A stretch of DNA of 64,000 nt, taken from the NCBI GenBank assembly GCA_036362985.1, contig JAYGXS010000002.1, positions 91,293,263 to 91,357,262 of the forward strand. The letters run 5' to 3'. The notes beneath the pieces were generated by a model. The model was not told where the DNA came from. It ran no database searches and saw nothing but the letters and a program-made list of their open reading frames with translations. Shown one piece after another: positions 44,715 through 55,749 of this stretch. The stretch is from Ligula intestinalis (lineage: Eukaryota > Platyhelminthes > Cestoda > Diphyllobothriidea > Diphyllobothriidae). A program made the translations under genes and the position numbers. Within the stretch, counting starts at the first letter, position 1, and every line of letters begins with the position of its first letter.

Positions 44715-47700
44715 AAAGTTTACTCTGAGATCACACCTAATCCCGAGCATCAGCGGCTGACATCTCACCAAGAAAGCGATTCAAAATTCCGTTAAGTAAG
44801 GATATTCTATCAATGAAACATTTTGAAGGGGCGTAAACGACCTTTCAGGTGGGTGCCTCTCAAGGCATACCCACGTGATCTTGCCCTGTCATGTATTAGG
44901 TGGTTTCCTAAAGGGATAAGGAGGATCAAAACACCACAAGTCACCTGACACATAAATTTGGGATTCTGCACAACATTTGCATTCGATGAAAAATTAGCTG
45001 AGGTTGTCGTAATCCACCCGATCGCTGAAAACAATCTGCGCATCATACCTAAAATTGCGCTAGAAGAAAATTTAGACTAAATGCACAGAAAAGACTTATG
45101 TTAACGTATAATTGTGGAAGGAAACTGCAATTTAACACACTCCATAAGGGTTCCAACACTGACAAAGGGCCAGCAATGCGAATGTTAGGAAAACATGCCT
45201 TTCAGGTAGTCATAGAGGCCCTAGTTAAATGATACAAATTTCGTTTGAAGATAGGCCATACCCCCAATGACTGTTCAGCCGAAAATGGTGCACTCTGATG
45301 GGTTTCGTAGTCACCTTCATAAAGATTTAACTACTACCCGTAAACTAGGCATCCACATTAGCATCAGCTGTGGATGAGCCAATTACTACAGCGAGCACAT
45401 TATAACCTACGTTACTACCCATGTACGCGTTCCCAGATAGGCTATTCGGCGCGTAGATAGACTCGAAACTTGGAAATGCAATAAACTTGTCATTATTTAT
45501 CTTTTATTATCTGAATCAGTTAGACTTATAACCTGTTAGTTCACGCCATCAGAATTCCTTGCTCGCTCTTTCTGGATCCCTCTTCAGGTACATGCTAGTT
45601 AATAAGTTTTCGAGGTATGAATTAACAATCTTGTAATTGATTTCTTGTAAATGCAGTTTTCGTCTTCAGCCTTCGATTTATGTAGGCTTCTGACTTAAAT
45701 GGCACACAATTTTACTAAACCAATGAAGTTTTTAACCTTCAACTGCAGCAGTAGTATAGGATTAGACACAACGTCATTTGCTCCTAGTGATACTGTTAAA
45801 ATTTGGCGAAATAACGTTTTTGTTGAATCTACCAAAGAAGAAACATCTGATGCTCTCATAAACTGTGTTTTTTTTCTACATAATTCATCTAAAGTGTGCT
45901 ACCAGAAAAGAGAAGAGCATATTGGCATAAATGGCGAAATCGGACTAGCTAAAAACGAGTGAATATATCGTGTTTTGAGTAGCTACTCACATGTCAGTCG
46001 CGTGAGTACTTGTTCAGAAACTAGAGCATGCTAATTGTTGATGGGATCCTAATATTTGATAGGCGGATAGCAGTTGGGAATGGTGAGTGAGGAATTTCGT
46101 GCCGAGATAAAGACTTTCAGTTGTGGTCTGTTTATATTCCTTCCAGTAATTTTCTTTTTGTACCGAGAAATTGAACGCATGATGTGCCTCCAGAGTGCGG
46201 GCGATCCCCAGTTATTATGCGTCATGCCTGCATACTGGCAAATTATGCTTGTGTTGTTGGTTTTTAGCAATATGTCAATGTTTGCGCATATTGTCACGTA
46301 ATCTGTGTTTTAAAATGATCTCAATATTTCCACAATAGATGTGGTATGATTTTGTGAGACGACTTTTCATAATCCTTGAGGTGTTCTTCTGATACACGTT
46401 GTAATGGGTAGTAGCGTCCCGGTTACTTGGTCAGCTGGATTAGTTTCTGAAATAAGCATAATTGCCAACTTTTCGGATCCAAACTCTCCCCCATTAAATT
46501 TCCTTTAAATTGAGATCCGAAAATGAAGTTCTTTTTCAACTCGAACTGCTCTTTATCAAGTAATCCTGGTGTCTGTTAGAACAGCCATCCTGCTGGTGGG
46601 GGGGGGAGACAGCGTTCGAATTCAACAGTGTCGTCTTAGCATGACTCCTTGGCTGGGAGTGGGTCCTCTTAAACCTAAGCTGTAGCCTCCACATTCAGAT
46701 CTTTACGGTTGCCAAGAGGGTCGAACTGTCGGTCAGAGACGGGGTGTTGTTCGCTAATTTTACCCTGACTACCGATCCAAACTCCTTCAGAAAGGTGAAA
46801 ATTGGTCATCTGAACCACCTCGGAAGCCACTTCCGACAACAAACGGACACAGAACCTCATCTTACACACCGGGGCGTCGAGTAACCAAATGGTAACCCAA
46901 TGGAGGAGGAGGAGGAGGAGGAGGAGGAGGAGAAGGGCCCTTTCGCTCAAGCCGTTCGCGAGCGCCTCGCTCTCATGACGCCTTTTAATTTAATGAACGA
47001 GGGGTGGCATTGGATTGGCTTCGGTGTCCTGTGGTCTGGCCGACCGGGGCGGGAGGGGGGAGGTCTGCGGTCAAACCAACGTGAACGAAAAAGGCGCAGG
47101 TCAGATAGCAGGAGATCAGGTGGGAAGGGGGATGGAGGGGTGGACATTAAGGCCGATCGGTCAACGCGGTTTCAAATGCTAACATCATTACCTATTATCA
47201 CCTCTTGCTGGGGAGTGGTAATTACAGACTAGCCGACAGCGCAAGCATGCAGGCAGACTAGACGCAGCAATCAAAGCTGGCCACAAGAAAGCTAGCCTAC
47301 TTCTTGGCAGATAAGCCGTTGAATAATATGCTGGCAGCCGGCGAAATGTGTGCGCGTGTATACTCGCTAATTAACTAGTACCATTCAGAGGGGGGGGGGT
47401 TGGCGCTGATGAATCAGTAATTAGCCTTTGGATAATGACGTAAACAAGTTTTTTTTCGGGATTCTAGTGACTTGCTTGTCCATAGACGTCAGCAAAGGCA
47501 AGAAAGATACGAACAGAGTGGAGGGGGGCGCAGGGTGCTTTTCAAAGTTCGTGCAAAGGCCGCGACAGATGACGGCTCGTTTTGGTCTGCTGTGTGTGTA
47601 GGTCTGCTCGAAGTTTGTTCAGATAAGTGGGATCCCTAGCAGACTGTTATGTAATAAACTCACAAAACAAGTTTCATTATCGCTGATGACACATGATATT

Positions 47701-48570
47701 AAATTTGCGTAAGTAATTATGGCAGAGTTTCCAGAAAGGAAATTGTGAAATATCTACTTCAAACCACAGTCGATTGAGAATTTCAACTCGCAACTTTATC
47801 CAAATAACTCTTCCATCTGTAAGTATTGACGTTAACCTCTCGACTACTGACAATTTGGGTACATGCTCTCTTTGTGGGGTTCATCCCTTGAAAACACAAC
47901 TTTGAGCCTAATATACGTTGTGCTTTTGCGGGTAAAAGATAATGCTGGCAAAGCACGGTTGAATTAAGCGTTTTAGCACTGGAAATCCATTAATTTTTTT
48001 CAAATCAACATAATTTCCTCTAACATGTTCCCTTTAACATAAGATATCCTGATCAAGCAGTTCAAATAATTGTTTAACCTGTCTTCATCTTCTTATTTCT
48101 CGACAAACGCATCGAGACTCGTGGTAAGGCTACCTATTTAAAAGCTTCTTAAGACATGTTAAGCTGTATAATCAGATTGCGGTCGCGAGCATCTTGTTAG
48201 ATTACACACACGTTTACAAGGCTATCAAAACTAATCATGGGCATCTATCAGCCGTTAAGGCATTTTTGGCCTATGCGTTGGACATCTTTCTCAAAGACCT
48301 GTTGTGGTATACCTTCCAACATATGCAGACTTAAGTCTTTCTTCTAGTGAGCTAATTCGAGCTTCGATGCGGAAGATGTAGCGAGAAGACGCATGCATTT
48401 GTCTCATAACATCTGAAGAACAAGCAATATTGCTTTTGACTAAGACCTTCTATGCAACTATCGCATAGACACATGCGTATAAGCCCAATAACATGCTTCA
48501 ACTAGACAGCGCACAAAGGGAGTCCCATCAAAAGTCTCTTTGGTTAACTTAAGCAGTAAAAAGACTTTGC
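44715..48570. other. Mostly featureless noncoding DNA
   Basis: No coding domain recognised. A (GGA)10 array lies at 46902-46932, followed by a GC-rich plus-strand open frame to 47230 with no identifiable domain, and a G9 run at about 47391-47399. Frames at 45699-45962 and 46049-46301 were inspected without result. Confidence 0.45.
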
Positions 48571-48572
48571 CA

Positions 48573-49060
48573 ACTGTATAAAGGAAGACGCTATTCCACA
48601 AAGTCCCCTTTTAACGGATGCGGCAAATGAGCTCCTAAAAATACGCCCTAATCAAACCATGTCAAAAACCTTCCCAGCAGCGAGAGTTTGGCTATTATTC
48701 TCAACCAACTCGATCCTGCACGGGGAAGATAAGGATAGGTTGCCAGCTCAGACCACCTCCATGTGTATCTACTCGCTTGCCTGCTCCTGTGGAGCGGGTT
48801 TTATCGGTCGCACGAGTCGGCGCTTGACCGAAAGAATTAGTGAAGCACCTCCCGGCATGACTGAGCAAAGGTAAAATCAGGAGCACAAACAGCGCAATTC
48901 TTGCCCACGTGGTTTATTCTAGACATTGTGTGGACCCCAACGAAGCCTCTAATGTAATTTATAAGGTCCCACCAAAATATGCAAAGTCCCTGGGTCAACC
49001 CAAGTTAGTAACAGCAGAAGCGACCACTATTAGGCTGAGGAAGAAGGCGTTGTGTACGTA
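48573..49060 (+). mobile_element. Penelope-like element: linker and GIY-YIG endonuclease
   Basis: The plus frame reads DAIPQSPLLTDAANELLKIR, MSKTFPAARVWLLFSTNSIL, DKDRLPAQTTSMCIYSLACS and CGAGFIGRTSRRLTERISE (to 48845). After a frameshift it continues as STNSAILAHVVYSRHCVDPN, EASNVIYKVPPKYAKSL and TAEATTIRLRKKALC (to about 49060). CIYSLACSCGAGFIGRTSRR is the GIY-YIG core (FIG for YIG). It is colinear with the PLE at 11.6-12.5 kb. The RT domain upstream is missing. Confidence 0.82.
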
Positions 49061-49284
49061 AAAGAGCCTCCGACTAGCTCCGCGTTTGGTATGGCCCACA
49101 GCAACTTAGTTGCATGTACTCGTCCGTGCTCCTTATGTCATCCCTCCCTCTCCCCTAGACTGGCTCCACCAAACCCTTCCCGTGTAAACATCCTTCTCTT
49201 ATCGACCCCGATTCCCCCGATTCTCACGACTTGCTTGTGAGAAAAGATGAACATTATTGACCGTTTAATGAACGTGTGCCCCGT

Positions 49285-49380
49285 TTCCATAGAAATGTGA
49301 TAGCCCGATGTGAATTTGTCGCAAGCCTTAGTACTCTCGCCAACTACTCTTCTGAATCCTAACCCTGCTGTCATGGTGGG
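49285..49380 (+). repeat. Dispersed repeat family M, copy 3
   Basis: gatgtgaatttgtcgcaagc, ctcgccaactactcttctga; compare 40248 and 15975. It lies about 230 bp after a PLE endonuclease end. Confidence 0.45.
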
Positions 49381-49624
49381 TTTGGGATCCGTAAAGGACA
49401 AATTCCTACTTTTCTACACCACAGCGGCTCGACCGTCGCATCGGTCGAGATCCAACACGTGCCTGAGAAAGCTGAAATAAAACACGGTGGCCTGCGCTGG
49501 AGTTAGATTTAAGTGATGGTAGACTTTTTCTGCAGCCATCACAGCTTTTCGCCCCTCACACAATCGTAACCAGTGTCATGATATAGTCAAGAAGACCGGA
49601 GGCGAAATAAGGGGCGTAATTGGT

Positions 49625-50930
49625 TGAGAGAGAGATAGGAATGCTTTATTTAAAATGGAAAATCGTAAACTTTCAGCAAAAATGGTTTCAAAGGATAAGG
49701 TAAATAAGGGTAAAAGGTAATGATAAATGGTCAACGGTAAAAGGTCATGTAATACTCAAAATTAAACTTTTACACGATATCCACATCTACTATGGAGACA
49801 GTTCAGCTTTCAACTTCTCAATTTCCGCTTCTTCACACGTTAAGTAGCGTGCTAGGGATGGGAGTTCAGAGTATTGATATGCCGATGTACGGCATGACAT
49901 ATGATGGAAGCCTCAGCACATTGTATGGGAAGACTTTGCAGCCATTAGTTCAGAGTGGAGAGGTTGAGCAACCTCACTACGGATGTGATCAGCAAATTGC
50001 TTGACCGTTTAAAATTGGCGCTATACTATAATGTTAGCTAAAAAAGACATAGGAAACACCGGCCGCTGAAGAGAGCATTCGAAGGTTGAGTTTAAGCACG
50101 ACTAGGACTTTTTAAGTAAGGCTGGAAAATAACTGGAGAGTAGTAACGAATGAGGGAGAGAATACAGGCTTCTAAAAACGCCAGATTAGGGCTTGCGGTG
50201 TGCGATATGAATGCAAGCGGCTGATAGAATATCCACAATGAACTTCACTGAGTTGAAGCATGCGGTGACTGCAGCCAAATAATAATGAAGGCAAACTGGT
50301 CGGGTCCAGCCCACTCTCTGAATACTCCCACACCTAATTCTGGTTGTCAGGACAGAGTCAACTAGGCCGGGGGGGGAGGGGGCGCAGATGGCTGGCACGA
50401 CAAACACTCAACACGCGTACCAACAGCACACCTCGCTAGGTAAGCTCCAAACGGGGTGCGCCATACAGGCCACATTAAGAAAAAGGAGCCACTGAATCCG
50501 ACTCTCAGCCCGCAGACAGCCACACCACACGAGAAGACACACTGGATCGACTGTGGTGTCTGGCGGCACCGATCATACATGACCTGCTCAAAGGCTACGC
50601 TTAACCAGGATTTGAAAATACCAAGAGGATGAAGGTGGCAACTGGGGTACCAACTGATAAAGTTTGAGCCTCCATGTAACGCACCGCATAATACTTCACA
50701 TGGTAAAAGCTTAAACTTAACCAGGAATTTAATGAATCAAATGCAACCACTTGCAAAATCCATATTTGGCGCTGAGGCTCAATTTGACCAAAGCAAGCCG
50801 CCACTTGAGGAACGGATGGGCCACGGCGTCCTCTTACGCTAACACCGGGAAACTAGACGACCGAGCACTCCTCACGTCCAATTCCGCCACGCGCGATGAA
50901 AGTTCAGCAAGTCAGGGCCCGCATGCCGGT
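49625..50930. other. Noncoding, with a short AAGGTAA-rich patch
   Basis: 49690-49745 is rich in aaggtaa/ggtaaaagg motifs. A G-rich run lies at 50369-50381. No domain recognised. Confidence 0.4.
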
Positions 50931-50936
50931 AATCAT

Positions 50937-50978
50937 GCCTCTGATGAAGAATCCTCGACGGATGTCGAAACGTCAGGC
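50937..50978 (+). ncRNA. Hammerhead-ribozyme-like motif, intact core
   Basis: GCCT (helix I), CTGATGA, one extra A, helix II GAATCC...GGATGTC (six pairs with one bulged G), GAAA, CGTC, AGGC (helix I). The catalytic strings CUGAUGA, GAAA and a GUC cleavage triplet are all intact. Helix III is limited to the palindrome ACGU. Followed by AATAAA and, 30 bp on, by a short CTT run, as in the other PLE 3' ends. Confidence 0.6.
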
Positions 50979-51929
50979 AAATAAAAGTGTTGTCCCAGCG
51001 ATCGAATCTTCTTCTTCATCTCACATCAAGCGTCTATATCATAAACAGTCAAGCGAATCCTTTATGGAATATCATATAAATGGAGTGCTATTGAGGCATT
51101 CCCTGAGGTACTTCTATCGGAAAACATGTGTGGCACTCTGTCAAAATTTCTCGGTTTTCAACTGATCTAGTTACAAGGATTAGGCCCGATGAATGAGAGC
51201 AGAAAATCATGGTACAAAGAGTTAGGAGATGATGGCTCAAAGCAGCTGAGGAACACGCGGGACCCAGCGCTGATAGGTCAACAACCTGATCGAAGTCGGC
51301 GATTCTCCAATGCAACAAATAATCTTCCAGGGCACAGGGGTGGAGTCGTTCAAGATCTAGCAGAGGATGCCTTTTTGTTCCTTATTCCTTTCTCCCTCCC
51401 GCTTTTCAGCACCAGAGCAGCTACTCTCAGGGCTGCTTCCTGGATAACATGAAATATTAGAAAGCAGCTCGCCGTGAGAATGTTCGCTTTGAAGCACTCT
51501 TGTGCTGAGCCCATGAGACCCACTTTTAAGTCTGCCAGTATACTGTGCGAATTAACTCTCATCGACTTAGGCACCTACTGTCAAGCCAAATTCTTAAACC
51601 AAGGCTTCCTAGTGATGACGGAATGTACGCAATGTGTCTTATCCAAATACATACCTGACTTTGAAAATTACACGTCTGTTTAACATGTCTGATGCTCTTT
51701 TGCGTTCAAACATTATGGTCTATTGACGCATTTTCAACTTGCGTCGCTTAGTTTTTTTTAATCAGTTCCAACAATAGCCAAACTTTTATGTTTCTCTTGA
51801 CATAAAACATAATCTTCAGTAGGAAGTACTTATATTGTTTCCTCAACAGGACACTGAAATAGGAACTCTCCGGCCAAGAAATATAGTAGGCCTTGCGCCT
51901 ACTTCCAGGAATTAAAAATATCTAGGTAA

Positions 51930-52080
51930 CCTAAACCTAATATTAGATCTAACATCAATCTGAAATACTGGTCTAATCTTAACCCTACGGTTAAAACTAA
52001 CCTCAATCTACATCCTAAACTGAAACTTTTCTTACATTCACGCTAAGTTTATCACCAACCTTAAACTTAACCATAACCGT
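51930..52080 (-). repeat. Degenerate GGTTAGG-type array
   Basis: On the plus strand: cctaaacctaatattagatc, cttaaccctacggttaaaac, cttaaacttaaccataaccg. Imperfect; no fixed unit. Confidence 0.5.
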
Positions 52081-53040
52081 AAGAACACAATAATCCACAC
52101 TTATCTGACATCTGGTACGAAGATATCTCTATTACACACGGTTCCCGTACCCATTTCCCGTTTAATGGACCATATAAGTCATCCTTACCTTATTTCCTCT
52201 CATCCAATGTTTGTTGTGAAATCGACCGCGTCGCCCGAACGGAAGCTGCAAGATTTACGCTAATGTGTCGCAGTATACTCAAATTTATTCCTCCACTACA
52301 GACACTTACAAAGTAATTCCCTCTTGTTGGCGGAAAATCAGACAAAATAGTATGTAGAATGTCTGCGCGAAGTTCTTTTCCTAAGTTTCGGCTCGGATCA
52401 GCTTAGCACAAAGAAGTACGTTTACGATTGCACCTGGCAATTCCATTTAATTAATTTAGTCACAGACCGGCATGCTCACATGTGAACATATGCAATATCG
52501 TACTTCTGGGGCATCCCAATTAACACACTGGAGCAAAAATTTGTTAGCCTTAGTCCAACGTATCTAAACCAATGAAGTCTACACAGAAGAAATAGCAGAC
52601 AGCTCTCGTTGAACCGTGTTGGAATACATGCTCGAACTTTGGGCTGTTTGATAATGGCCGTTCCTTACACTGCGCGTAGTATGCGGCAGTTTATCGCCCA
52701 AAAAGGGTTATTTTCAAGCGTAATTCTATTTGCGCTGCTTTATTTATTCTGTTTTTGTGCATGAAAAGGTTTAAAAGCAAACTCTACTTGGGTAGCGCGC
52801 CTTTACTGTTGTAAGAATTTTCGGTACGCAGTATGAACTAATTGTACGCAACAGGAATTTTCGCGCTAAATTCATGAAATTTCATGAGGTAGGCAATTGA
52901 CTGGAGGTGTGCGTGAAGGCAAAATATTATTCTATTGGCACGTGACTGGCTCAAGTGATGATGCCGTCTTGCTGATAATGATAACGAGCAGCCCTGCCGG
53001 TATCAATACGTGTGCTCATACGTGTGCGTAGCTATTTGTC

Positions 53041-53238
53041 AGTTGGGTACCACGAGAGCACTTGCAGCGTATGCACGCACAGCCGACAACCAATCAGAAC
53101 GCAGAGGGGGTAACCCCTAACGTAAGCGGGCAAGAGGCCGGTATTTGCGAAATAGGTGACATTACGAACGCCGCCGCAGGCAGTGAAGCCCGCATCACCG
53201 GTAGCAGTCCAACCTCCACCCCTACAACAGGACAGTAA
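53041..53238 (+). CDS. Possible terminal exon, unknown protein
   Basis: An open frame ends in TAA at 53236-53238. Its text is low in hydrophobics and rich in T, S, N, G and A: MHAQPTTNQNAEGVTPNVSG, QEAGICEIGDITNAAAGSEA, then RITGSSPTSTPTTGQ. An acceptor-like ctatttgtcag lies just before it (ending about 53042), and an ATG at 53071 would give 55 residues. The GC and amino-acid composition stand out from the AT-rich surroundings. No domain or partner exon was recognised. It could be the C-terminus of a spliced gene or part of a retroelement Gag. Confidence 0.25.
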   Translation, partial: SWVPREHLQRMHAQPTTNQNAEGVTPNVSGQEAGICEIGDITNAAAGSEARITGSSPTSTPTTGQ

Positions 53239-54554
53239 ATGTGGACGCGTCAGAACGTTTACAAGTCAGATATGGTGGACGGTAGAGTCTTACAGTCCCC
53301 TCTAATGGCCGACCGCAGTGGGGCCCTTACATGTAACCGTAGAGTTGGCTGCCACGCTCTGCAGCCCAGAGAACACAGGCAGAGGGATCTGAAGTTGCCT
53401 CTCAGTTATGGATCCTGTTACTTTCCGAGCATTCCAGCTCCACAGGAACTCCTGAATTCCACTTGGATCCTGACACGACCCGCAGGTACGTCAATGACGG
53501 CTAATAATCTATATTTTTCCTAAAACTCCATTAATTTTGTTCTGAACATCCGTACACACAAATACACATGCACACGCACACATGTGATCGCTGACTGAAA
53601 GCTTTGCAAGCTTAGAAGACAGCAATTTTGGGCAGCAGATGTCAAGACTCTACCGGTTATCGTTCCTTTAGTCACGATTTTCTTGCGTAAATTCTGTTCA
53701 TATTGTAGACTTATGCTGACAGCTGCTGTAATAACGGGACGATTAAGATACCTTCCAGATACCAGCTGCAATTTGCTTAGATTATTAACAACATGACTAT
53801 TTTACATGGCCATGAAAACGCAACTGATAACTGAAGCCGTTGCTTTGATTTTCTTTAAACACTCGAAAATTAGTCTTTTTGCTAAGATCAGACCATAATC
53901 ATCCTGAATTCTGAAGGTACACTTCATAGTTATCTAACCGGATATCTGTACTTCTTAATTGGGAGAAAACCACAAAATTAACTTTACCCGGTAGCTCAAG
54001 ATGTGTTTTCATTGCCCGAACGTTACATAACAGTGAAGAGTCAACTCCCAGATTTAGTCTTTACATGAATAAGGGTAGTATTGGGGACCATTGTGCGAAA
54101 TCCATGACTGTGGCTCTACTGTTTCTGATATTCATAAGTCTAAACAGGTTTTGGCAAAAAATGGAGAGGAATTGTTTACATTTAAAACAAGGAAAGTTTA
54201 AGATTTCAGGGTTTACATAGGATACTTTGCTAGCATCTGATGTCATATGTCATAGTCTATCCAACCATCTGTATCTTGTGAAGTGACAAAGGCAATTAGA
54301 CAGTAGCCTAGGTTGTTATCTATTGAGGACTGCTTTTGGCCTCGTCGTATGAGTATTTGGAAAAAATCGACTAGTTTATACGAAACGAGTTTTGATTGCT
54401 CTGCTCATGAATAAATTGGCCTGTACTTGTCCAGAGACCGACCCGAATTCTTGTATTCCTGGTAACTAGTTGTAAAACCCATCTATAGACGTAGACTGCA
54501 TTTGAGAAGAAGAAGAAGAAGAAGACTCGATCGCTGGGACAATATGTTTTATTC

Positions 54555-54596
54555 GCCTTACGTTTTGACATCCATCGCAGATTCGTCATCAGAGAC
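54555..54596 (-). ncRNA. Hammerhead-ribozyme-like motif, mutated core
   Basis: Minus strand: GTCT, CTGATGA, C, helix II GAATCT...GGATGTC, AAAA (GAAA changed at its first base), CGTA, AGGC. Helix I keeps four pairs including one G-U. The G12 change should abolish cleavage. Confidence 0.5.
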
Positions 54597-54609
54597 ATGA
54601 GTAGCAGAT

Positions 54610-54651
54610 GCCTCTGATGACGAATCCGCGAAGGCTATCGAAACGTCAGGC
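54610..54651 (+). ncRNA. Hammerhead-ribozyme-like motif, intact core
   Basis: GCCT, CTGATGA, C, helix II GAATCC...GGCTATC (one mismatch, one bulge), GAAA, CGTC, AGGC. Core strings and the GUC cleavage triplet are intact; helix I is four Watson-Crick pairs. Downstream are AATAAA and a CTT run, then a PLE-type 3' block (ctgg)gacatgg. Confidence 0.58.
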
Positions 54652-54983
54652 GAATAAACATATTATCCCAGCGATCGAGTCTTCTTCTTCTTCTCAATTG
54701 CTTCCTGGGACATGGATGTTTGCTTGTATTGGTAGACTGCCGTATTCAAACGGTATAGAACTCAGGAAGACTGTTCAAAAACCTTTAGATATCATCTTTA
54801 AGGGCCCAAGGCCAATGGATACGTCTATATTTGGTAGCCATATGAATGTCTGCGGTACCTTTGTCTGAAGTAAATACAGGTTCGTTTCTCCATCGGTAAA
54901 CACAGATATGGGTCACCGGAAACCTCCAATGACATGTAGTGAAACCCTTCTCAGAAATGGAAGCATTTCCCATTGCTATTACG

Positions 54984-55107
54984 AAGTTTGGCAAATTTGC
55001 TCATTTTGAGTTGGCCCAATTATGAAAAAAAGTTGAGGCGGTCGGTGAGATATGAACCCGCATAGTAGCGTAGGCCTTTACCGGAAGCCAATGCTCTAAC
55101 CACTTGA
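54984..55107 (-). mobile_element. tRNA-derived SINE, copy 4 (degenerate)
   Basis: The tail (agtttggcaaatttgctcat ... aattatgaaaaaaagtt, plus strand) adjoins a head with B-box-like gatatgaaccc and an A-box region at 55090-55107. Diverged from copies 1-3. Confidence 0.65.
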
Positions 55108-55165
55108 GCGCGTTCAAATCCCACCAAACTCAACTTTTTTTACAATTGGATAAGCTCAAGTTTCC
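55108..55165 (+). mobile_element. tRNA-derived SINE fragment in opposite orientation
   Basis: gcgttcaaatcccaccaaac is the T arm and acceptor strand, followed by tcaacttttttt and the tail aattggataagctcaag. It abuts copy 4 head to head. Confidence 0.6.
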
Positions 55166-55498
55166 CATTGTGTTTACTCCACGTTAAAAGTTGGCGAAGA
55201 TACAGAAAACAGCGAGTGTGCAGCCTTGCTGACTCTGTTTTCCACTTCGCTGACGGTCCGTAAAAGAGCTCATGCTTAGTTTCTGTACAAAACGGGCAAC
55301 ACAAGAACCAAGGTAACTTAAACATGTCTATATCGGCTCGAATCTTCTTGCAATTTAAGTGTATATAGACAGGTCTGGGCAGCGGCTTTCGTTTTTCGTC
55401 TGTTTAAATCAGAGGAGGTTATAGCGGCAGCACATAACACCGAAACAAGACATAACTATGTACTTCCAATAATGTTAGTCGTTTAAGGAGTACTTCGG

Positions 55499-55745
55499 TC
55501 AACTTCCTGAGGCATTGCTTTCCCGAATGCGAGAGAATACTCGTATTCGCCTGTATTCTCTGAGAAGTTTAGTCAATCGGTTGGATAATGCTTTGGCTTG
55601 CGAATTGGGTGTTGGTTGGTAAAATTCTCTATCGTCAAGAAGAGTCTTAGCTTTGACGTTATAATCTTGTCGGTTCATCACGACAGTCGACCGTCCCTTA
55701 TCAGCATTGCTTTCAACTGGTGCATTTAAATTTCTATTCCTTAGT
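55499..55745 (-). pseudogene. Penelope-like element RT N-terminal remnant
   Basis: On the minus strand the frame reads NADKGRSTVVMNRQDYNVKA, KTLLDDREFYQPTPNSQ and ALSNRLTKLLREYRRI. ADKGRSTVVM is the most conserved N-terminal motif of PLE reverse transcriptases, followed as usual by a YxxKxxxLLxDxxxY segment. The fragment stops after about 80 residues. The rest of the RT is missing. Confidence 0.8.
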
Positions 55746-55749
55746 TAGT

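Larger units (their letters stand above)
54505..54695. repeat. Head-to-head inverted pair of PLE 3' ends
   Basis: Arms 54505-54597 and 54609-54695 are inverted copies (GAA run, actcgatcgctgggacaata, gttttattcgcc, hammerhead-like motif) separated by about 11 nt. It is therefore a near-palindrome of about 190 bp that includes two oppositely oriented hammerhead-like motifs. Confidence 0.85.

Noticed and set aside
54608..54868. Plus frame starting MPLMTNPRRLSKRQANK as a gene
   Set aside because: It translates the hammerhead-like motif and CTT run of a PLE 3' end; the same pseudo-peptide appears at 50941 for the same reason.
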